From: Trichomonas tenax
Lineage: Eukaryota; Parabasalia; Trichomonadida; Trichomonadidae
DNA: 64,000 bases
Assembly: GCA_023091735.1 (NCBI GenBank)
Contig: JALKBU010000001.1
Coordinates: 1 to 64,000, forward strand
Direction of reading: 5' to 3'
Part shown: in pieces, positions 59,001-64,000 of the stretch
How the letters are laid out: each line of letters opens with the position of its first letter
Position numbering within the stretch: the stretch's first letter is position 1
Program-made: the position numbers and the translations under genes
Notes under the pieces: model-generated
Database searches by the model: none
Told to the model about the DNA's origin: nothing
What the model saw: only the letters and a program-made list of their open reading frames with translations

Positions 59001-61580
59001 ACATTAAAATACTTCATTCCTTGGTTCAATCTCGTTGTATTCGACTATGAAAATAGAGTTATTTCACGTGAAACTGAACTGAGATTTATGAAATTTTCTT
59101 GCTTCGCTTTTGTCGACAAAGTCTTTTCAACAGTTTCTCATCTTTCTTCAGACAATCCTAATGCAGCAAACAATGATATTTGGCGTGCTCTGTGTGTTCA
59201 CGTTCGCAAAGAAGATAAAAAGCCATATAACGTTATAGACAATATTCGAGGAATTATTTTCGCTATCAAGGAGTTCAATGATACAGTTAAGCACGTTTTA
59301 AGATATATTTATACTATCGCAGATAAGGAAGTTCTTGATTATATTACATCATATCTCACATACGAATACTCCTTCTACAAGAAATATAAAGAAAATGAGT
59401 TACAAAACGGTCCAGCAGACAGTCACTTCGATTTCTTTGCAAAACAAACAGATCAACAAATCGCACCATTAAATGTGTTGACACTTCTCTGTGAAGATGC
59501 TATTAAACCAATTTTCCCGTATCTTCCTCGCATATTGTCATACTGCGTTATTTTCAAATACATTTATCCTGAACAGACATCAAAGTTAATCAATACTATC
59601 TTCACTGGCATTAAGCCATATCTTCAAGATAGAACTCTTCAGATTGCTGATGATATTATATCTAGATTCTCGCTGCTTCCTGATGCAAGTGCAGCACACG
59701 AATTCAAGGATCCAAACGCTCCGAACATGATCAAACCAGCGCAGATTTCTTTGTTATTCTGGAAGTTCTTGAATCAGTTCAGTTTACCAAGCAAACATCT
59801 TGATCAAGAATACAGCTTGCTATGTCTTAAATGGGGCCTTTGCAGCTGCGATTTAGCTCAAGCAAGCATCGCATTGAAATGTTTCAAAGGCGCCATAAGT
59901 TTCCCAGAAAACAAAGAAGTTTATGATTCCGCATTTGTTGGTGTTTGTGCCCGTTGCTTATCAAACATTTCTGCCGCATTAAATCATCTTCTTAATGTCA
60001 AACATGACTACACAGATACAAATGAAGCACGCGTTGCTGTCACTTACTTCAAGACTCTCATTCAGATGCTGAAGTACGTTGCCATCAAGATGCACAGTCA
60101 AAAGATACTTGTTGCTGACTCCGGAATTTTCTGGATGGCAATGGAGAGTTTAAAGTGCAACACTGCGTTTCTTGCCGAAATATTTAATGCAGGAATTTCT
60201 GTTCTTGAATTTTTCTTCAACAATCCTCAGCTTTTCGAATGCATATCTGATCAGCATCATTACAATGGAACGCAGTTCACTTTAAACACATTCTGGAAGT
60301 TCCATAAAGCTTGGGGAGATCGATTCCCAGGTTGCTACAAATACATTTTAGGATTCGCAGGAGAGATCGAAAGCCCAGAAAGATTTTTCAATATTTTGAA
60401 CTTGATGGTGCAGCTTCGTTGCCCAGCATTATTCTCCAACAGTGATGCTTGGATGTACACTGCTCTGTTGAGTTTAATGCCTTGGATGTGGAGTGTCGTC
60501 ATCACAGACATTTCAAGATTTTTGACGAAGACTCCAAAAGTTATTATGATGCAAAACACAGTAAGAACTCTCTGCGATTTCATTGATGATGATAAAGTTA
60601 AGCGTGCTATCGAGAAGCTTTTCTCTGTCAACAAAATGGCAATCACAGAAGACATGTTTACTTTAGCGATGAATCTCGTCGAGATGGTGATGGATAAGAT
60701 TGATCAGGATGATATTCCAATTATCTGCACATTCTTCACTAATTGCCTTAAGTCTGGATCCCGTTCACTTATTGTACCTTTGTACACAATCGCGACTTCA
60801 ATTGTCAAGTTTGCTAAAAACAAGAAAGTTGTATTCGAAGCAATCTCAAGATTCATTGACATTGCACACGAACAAGAAAATAATGATCCAGATATTAAAT
60901 TATACATGCAACTCTTCACTGATGAATTTGAATCACAAATGTCACTTGAAGGCATCGATGATGCATTTGTAAGAGCTGAAATTGGCTCAACGCAGTCATC
61001 TGATATCGAATGCATATCTTTTCCAGACTTTAATTTCTTTGATAGAATTGTTGCGATTCTCGTCCCAAGATTACATGAATGCGGACCACCGGATTCCAAA
61101 CCGCAGACTTTCGCAACGATTCAGCAATTCCCCCTCATGAATCCTTGCATTGATAGTTTGGAAGATTGTGATAGATTCACGGAGTTAACGAACTTGTTTA
61201 AGCAAATTCCTGTTGCGCCATTTTCGCAGAATTATGAACTGTGCACAAAGATGCGTTCAACATTTATTGACACAGAAGCTCTCAAGATGATGAGAGAAAC
61301 AGAAAAAGTTGATGTGATCGAGATTAATGAAATCATCAACTGTGTTCTAGACAATGAACACATAGATACAAAGTCTATGCAAGGAGATACACCTCGCTCT
61401 ACACACGAAGGCGAAGAAGAAGAACAGCAAGAAGTTAAAGAAGAACAACCAGAAGAACTTTCAATTAACTTGGAGCTCTTCACATTCCCGGCCCAACAAT
61501 ATTTGCCAGACATGAACTTCATCAACGAACTTGATCGAATGTTCTTTACCATAGAAGAAGAACAAGACTACGAAAATTAA
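56061..61580 (+). CDS. Furry/Tao3/MOR2-PAG1-like giant helical-repeat protein
   Basis: Intact 1839-residue frame. It is almost wholly HEAT/ARM-like helices with an acidic tail (GEEEEQQEVKEEQPEE). Order and motifs fit the Furry family. A middle block has FPFTLEQVLFYLMEII then LKYFIPWFNLVVF, as in the Furry 'PELT..LF.EV..R......LLPWL.N' segment. DIWRALCVH...NVIDNIRGIIF follows, and then SLLCLKWGLCSCDLAQASIALKCFKG, matching 'A...ALA...RH.A.RSFQIFRAL'. Furry proteins scaffold NDR/LATS kinases with Mob1 and control polarity and cell shape; that role is inferred. It is shorter than human (~3000 aa) and yeast (~2400 aa) members. Confidence 0.7.
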   Translation: MGKVFELKNHGYLMKKMNKFSSYVSGARSSFENAQKELKKILNQLRGSLETITDANTMPGKFFRFHHPEIMQNDIEGLFGVLIKEAAFIEKYEVLVAQAISQLAAYDFVYFVNNIVPIFIEVPEVRIQHLYVSVCRIICDPTTGFLRNAPLNERNKLPEWNEKTIFDFFSSGSPFLESGFGRALIELRGTITKIIQILCKDPYPSIKTTKIPTVYVQSFMFSVQTIIVPPKFREFHLSCAFPGRIEMLLALSAFQDRTQFQKAGGFGRPPDKLVVEAWQTYYEGISGFKSLVVNKSIEISTKMFSTSDASKTLLFRFLKLSLLTCLDLKSFPFERVGDFIMHTLLGSDNPNMLFIIPWCQALISLHKDAAKHILNSICEVFTNYNTLSSSQQYTLFHMVARFLDIYVCTDDRSLTSDQMLTIVVYSILGLCSNHPTVRQVAMKVMVSIGRFNEDEKITMFDEFINKRSKPIIMHFLSFLDRQPASILSTCPQKPYLLLNFDILMESTNQTLWQLYLAAIALEAASFYPDHLLRRIITEIEAFIDKCKSFGKYQKILLINALTIIASLTEINYSSPELDHTDKLLDCIVGNQDLLATGLSSRAKSMFDVRRSPVVLLTTGLSYRAFSKLVSRLSNDVDHRISSLLLLSMAWSKGFGKAADEPDFIKKFLGAFRTASKNVVMEDHSKSSKGSDEWLMIYCATAYKLFEKIMEKFSITKVTPFPSMPFVMDTQKHEIQSITAHFDIIFQIATKAKGNTRLFAIHALYMWFLCCKHPDETKVCNPKFLETLYGFTDGVPNIFSGLLSHHFEVLFPLFLDRAILLENGDAYFKAICDFFRPTIKKSVIEADKILSDYIWRSCSPIEKGKSLKYLQVIYENWGTLILASIYYMARPQKALTDEAFILLATLTPVIYLFRMKGRTDKLNKIFDFFTHTCRQFSTLTLIDDPAILTVSKRMRDLFPFTLEQVLFYLMEIIKNPDNLHPTLKYFIPWFNLVVFDYENRVISRETELRFMKFSCFAFVDKVFSTVSHLSSDNPNAANNDIWRALCVHVRKEDKKPYNVIDNIRGIIFAIKEFNDTVKHVLRYIYTIADKEVLDYITSYLTYEYSFYKKYKENELQNGPADSHFDFFAKQTDQQIAPLNVLTLLCEDAIKPIFPYLPRILSYCVIFKYIYPEQTSKLINTIFTGIKPYLQDRTLQIADDIISRFSLLPDASAAHEFKDPNAPNMIKPAQISLLFWKFLNQFSLPSKHLDQEYSLLCLKWGLCSCDLAQASIALKCFKGAISFPENKEVYDSAFVGVCARCLSNISAALNHLLNVKHDYTDTNEARVAVTYFKTLIQMLKYVAIKMHSQKILVADSGIFWMAMESLKCNTAFLAEIFNAGISVLEFFFNNPQLFECISDQHHYNGTQFTLNTFWKFHKAWGDRFPGCYKYILGFAGEIESPERFFNILNLMVQLRCPALFSNSDAWMYTALLSLMPWMWSVVITDISRFLTKTPKVIMMQNTVRTLCDFIDDDKVKRAIEKLFSVNKMAITEDMFTLAMNLVEMVMDKIDQDDIPIICTFFTNCLKSGSRSLIVPLYTIATSIVKFAKNKKVVFEAISRFIDIAHEQENNDPDIKLYMQLFTDEFESQMSLEGIDDAFVRAEIGSTQSSDIECISFPDFNFFDRIVAILVPRLHECGPPDSKPQTFATIQQFPLMNPCIDSLEDCDRFTELTNLFKQIPVAPFSQNYELCTKMRSTFIDTEALKMMRETEKVDVIEINEIINCVLDNEHIDTKSMQGDTPRSTHEGEEEEQQEVKEEQPEELSINLELFTFPAQQYLPDMNFINELDRMFFTIEEEQDYEN

Positions 61581-61979
61581 TATTTTATATATTTTGTTGT
61601 TTATTATAATATAAATATTTAATTGTTTCATATTTAACTCCAATTCGATAACGTGACTACAATTTATCTGGATTAGAATTATGGAAACTGAAGGGATTAG
61701 AACATTCACTCATAAATGGAATATCAGTATTAGTTGCATGATGAAATATGCCAAAAAATGAAACTCTATTATGTTTTATGATCATAAAATATTAAGTTAG
61801 GATTGAATTCATTTTGCACCAAATGAAATTGGTACTACAACTTCATTATCAGGAGATCAAAAATGAAGTGATCTGGAGCTGATTTCCTCCATTGTTTGCA
61901 TCAACAAAATCAATATTTTTGCAAAATCAATACTGTTGAAAGATCCAGCATTATGGAGTGGTGTCGATTCAATTTTTGA

Positions 61980-62029
61980 TTTAAATGCCATATAAAGTAT
62001 ATTTACATGTCAGAAAATCTTACATGACA
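61980..62029 (+). promoter_or_regulatory. Three TTTACATGTCA-type elements before the last gene
   Basis: TTTAAATGCCA (61980), TTTACATGTCA (62002) and CTTACATGACA (62019) are spaced 22 and 17 bp. The last starts 37 bp before the ATG at 62056, and CGTTTATAAATGG surrounds the start codon. The rest of 61581-61979 is AT-rich with no gene seen. Confidence 0.6.
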
Positions 62030-62055
62030 AAATAATAAAAAGTGTACGTTTATAA

Positions 62056-64000
62056 ATGGAAGCTCCGATTCAACTTCAAGATGGAGCCGACATTTTCACG
62101 ATTAAAAAAGTCGGTGGAAAGAACAGGCGGAAGTCAACAAAAAGAATTTCCGCAAAAAGAGGAAGATTTAATGGGAAAGAAGCCTTAAATAAAATCAATA
62201 TGTGTCGAATTGAAGGTTCTGAACCTTATAACTATAACGTCGGTGGAAGATCTATAGCAAATGAAACAGACTTTAAAGAATTACAGAAATCTGTGCAAGA
62301 TTTAATTCTTCGAAGCAAAGATTCCGAACAAAAACCATTCAATCGTACAAAAGCTCGTTCAGTAGGTTTTGGATATGATGAAAATGGGCGCATGATTCCT
62401 CAAGAAAAAACACATATGTTAAATGCACAAGAAATGAAAGAAATAACTCAAATTACAACAAATTTGATAGATTCAGCACATTCTACATTCGACAAAAGTC
62501 GTCCTTCACAGTCAGCAAAGCACTTTTCAACGATCATGGATTCATTCAAAGAAAAAGTCTTCGAAAGTCTCGTTGATGACTACAAATTTCGTTGCCCTTT
62601 TGTTGGCGACCTTCTTAAGAAAGTGTTCGATTGTCTTTCGTTCATGTTGAACAATATTTGCGACTGCACAATCGAAATTGAAAAAGCATCACAAGAATAT
62701 GTGAAGAGATCAATTTCTGATGCAGAAATGTTTAAGCAGAAGATCATTGAACTTAAAAACAGGCCTCCAGTTACAGTAGAGCGTGAAGTCATTGTTGAAC
62801 GCAAACCATTACAGAATTTAATCGATCAAAGAAAAGAAATGGGGAGCGAAATAGAAGCATTGAAAAATCACATCATATCACTTAAATCAGAAAACACTTC
62901 ACTCATTAATGCAAAGAATGTTTGGCGTAATGCATCATTAGAAATGTGCAGACTCACTTCTGGTGACATCAAAACACTCGAAATGAAGCACGACAAATGG
63001 AAATCATGCGGAGAAAATTATATCAGAACAATTAAGCAGAGAACACATGAAATTGTTGAATTATCGAATTATTTATCTGAAACATGGAATGACAGAGCTG
63101 TTGTTCTTTTTTCTGTTTGTTGCAAATCACAAACAAATGTTCTCATTCATATAAAAAGCATTGCAGATAACTGTTCAAAGTACTACACGAAGATTATCAA
63201 TGATTACAATAACATGGTGCTCGAAAGTAAAGACACGACGCAATATCAAGAGCTCATGAAGGGCAGAGAAATGAAGAGGATGTCTGATGACTTCCAGTCA
63301 TGGTCCAAAGCAATTGAAGAGTGGCTCCATATCGATGAAACATCAGGAATTCTCGAAGCAAGAGATTCATCAATGGAATTACTCCAAAGCATTGATATGC
63401 TTAAGAAAATGGCAGCAAAACCAGAACTTTCTACTTTCATTCCAAGCGATTTCCATGAGCAGCTTGAAACATATCAGGAGAGAATTGATACAATCTGTCA
63501 ATGGCTGACGAAGCCTTCAGGCGACAACGCTTCGAAGCTCTTGAATCCAATCGTTAAATCGTTCTCTGACATTTCAAGGCTTCTTTGTACTGCTGCTGAA
63601 GGGAAGCAATGCAGATTTATTGATTCGCTTGGCACTGTCGAATCTCTTCAAATTCGCGCACTCGCTTTCAAGCTGAGCTCATTTTCGAAGGATCTCGATA
63701 ATTTTGTCACACAAAAGACTGATCAATTGAAGCACATCCAATCAACAATTCCTGAAATCACATTTTCGGTCACAAAACTTGTTCAAGACATGTCGAGACC
63801 GGTTGAAGATTCTTTGCACAGTCTCGAGATGGAGTTCGAAGAAGACAATGAAATTGCGGAAGCATGGTCCATTCTGTATGGAACAGGAGCACAAGGACCG
63901 TTCAAACTTGTCTCGGAGAAAACTATTGGTTTAGATTTCATTTCCAATTTTGGAACTCGTTTGAAGAAGTGGATTGATTCAATCAAAATTAACTTCGACA
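62056..64000 (+). CDS. Large helical/coiled-coil protein, truncated by the window end
   Basis: The ATG at 62056 opens a frame that runs at least 648 codons to the window edge without a stop. A basic N-terminus (KKVGGKNRRKSTKRISAKRG) is followed by a helical region. Charged coiled-coil segments come next (PPVTVEREVIVERKPLQNLIDQRKEM... style heptads at ~230-300). Long helices continue, with several Trp residues (WRNASLEMC, ETWNDRAVV, EEWLHIDET). No family recognised. Layout suggests a cytoskeletal or axonemal protein; the C-terminal part is unseen. Confidence 0.7.
   Translation, partial: MEAPIQLQDGADIFTIKKVGGKNRRKSTKRISAKRGRFNGKEALNKINMCRIEGSEPYNYNVGGRSIANETDFKELQKSVQDLILRSKDSEQKPFNRTKARSVGFGYDENGRMIPQEKTHMLNAQEMKEITQITTNLIDSAHSTFDKSRPSQSAKHFSTIMDSFKEKVFESLVDDYKFRCPFVGDLLKKVFDCLSFMLNNICDCTIEIEKASQEYVKRSISDAEMFKQKIIELKNRPPVTVEREVIVERKPLQNLIDQRKEMGSEIEALKNHIISLKSENTSLINAKNVWRNASLEMCRLTSGDIKTLEMKHDKWKSCGENYIRTIKQRTHEIVELSNYLSETWNDRAVVLFSVCCKSQTNVLIHIKSIADNCSKYYTKIINDYNNMVLESKDTTQYQELMKGREMKRMSDDFQSWSKAIEEWLHIDETSGILEARDSSMELLQSIDMLKKMAAKPELSTFIPSDFHEQLETYQERIDTICQWLTKPSGDNASKLLNPIVKSFSDISRLLCTAAEGKQCRFIDSLGTVESLQIRALAFKLSSFSKDLDNFVTQKTDQLKHIQSTIPEITFSVTKLVQDMSRPVEDSLHSLEMEFEEDNEIAEAWSILYGTGAQGPFKLVSEKTIGLDFISNFGTRLKKWIDSIKINFD

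Overview
The window looks like nuclear DNA of an AT-rich, flagellated, anaerobic-type protist, most likely a parabasalid (trichomonad). Genes are mostly uninterrupted ATG-to-stop frames with short AT-rich gaps, no rRNA or tRNA was recognised, and no convincing spliceosomal intron was found. The gene mix includes GT61 and GT31 glycosyltransferases, a probable beta-helix surface-protein relic, a Mutator-like transposon, many coiled-coil proteins and ciliary/axonemal proteins. The lineage is inferred from content; the species cannot be named from the sequence alone. Layout: 1-3.4 kb holds an edge ORF and several foldback repeats, including a 797-bp near-perfect palindrome. 3.4-13.2 kb holds a tubby-like ORF, a small split gene, an eight-unit degenerate EF-hand protein, a GT61 transferase with an in-frame TGA, an NAD kinase and a CAMKK-like kinase. 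13.2-18.3 kb holds a beta-helix relic, a small ORF and a broken TRAPPC9/Trs120-like gene. 18.9-31.6 kb holds coiled-coil, ankyrin and WDR7-like proteins, a BiP-type Hsp70 and B9D1. 32-38.5 kb holds a duplicated gene fragment, a MITE-like element with a heptad minisatellite, Dcp1, a coiled-coil protein, a GT31 transferase and the RNA polymerase II subunit RPB3. 38.6-47.9 kb holds an ARMC4/ODAD2-like axonemal protein, a tail-anchored protein, an intact-ended but dead MULE, a coiled-coil protein and inositol-3-phosphate synthase. 49.6-64 kb holds a karyopherin-like protein, two adjacent decayed genes (coiled-coil, then an MFS-type transporter), a Furry/Tao3-like giant and a coiled-coil gene cut by the window end. 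Working together: B9D1 (ciliary transition zone) and ARMC4/ODAD2 (outer dynein arm docking) mark a flagellate. WDR7-like, TRAPPC9-like, B9D1 and Furry point to membrane traffic and cell architecture; RPB3 and Dcp1 to mRNA synthesis and turnover; NAD kinase and inositol-phosphate synthase to basic metabolism. The most interesting signal is non-coding: an 11-bp element close to TTTACATGTCA recurs in gaps between genes. In three places it forms arrays whose copies are spaced about 20 or 30 bp apart, whole turns of the helix, as expected of phased protein-binding sites. The second notable signal is an RPB3 that appears to keep the cysteine-rich, ferredoxin-like insert of the archaeal RNA polymerase D subunit.
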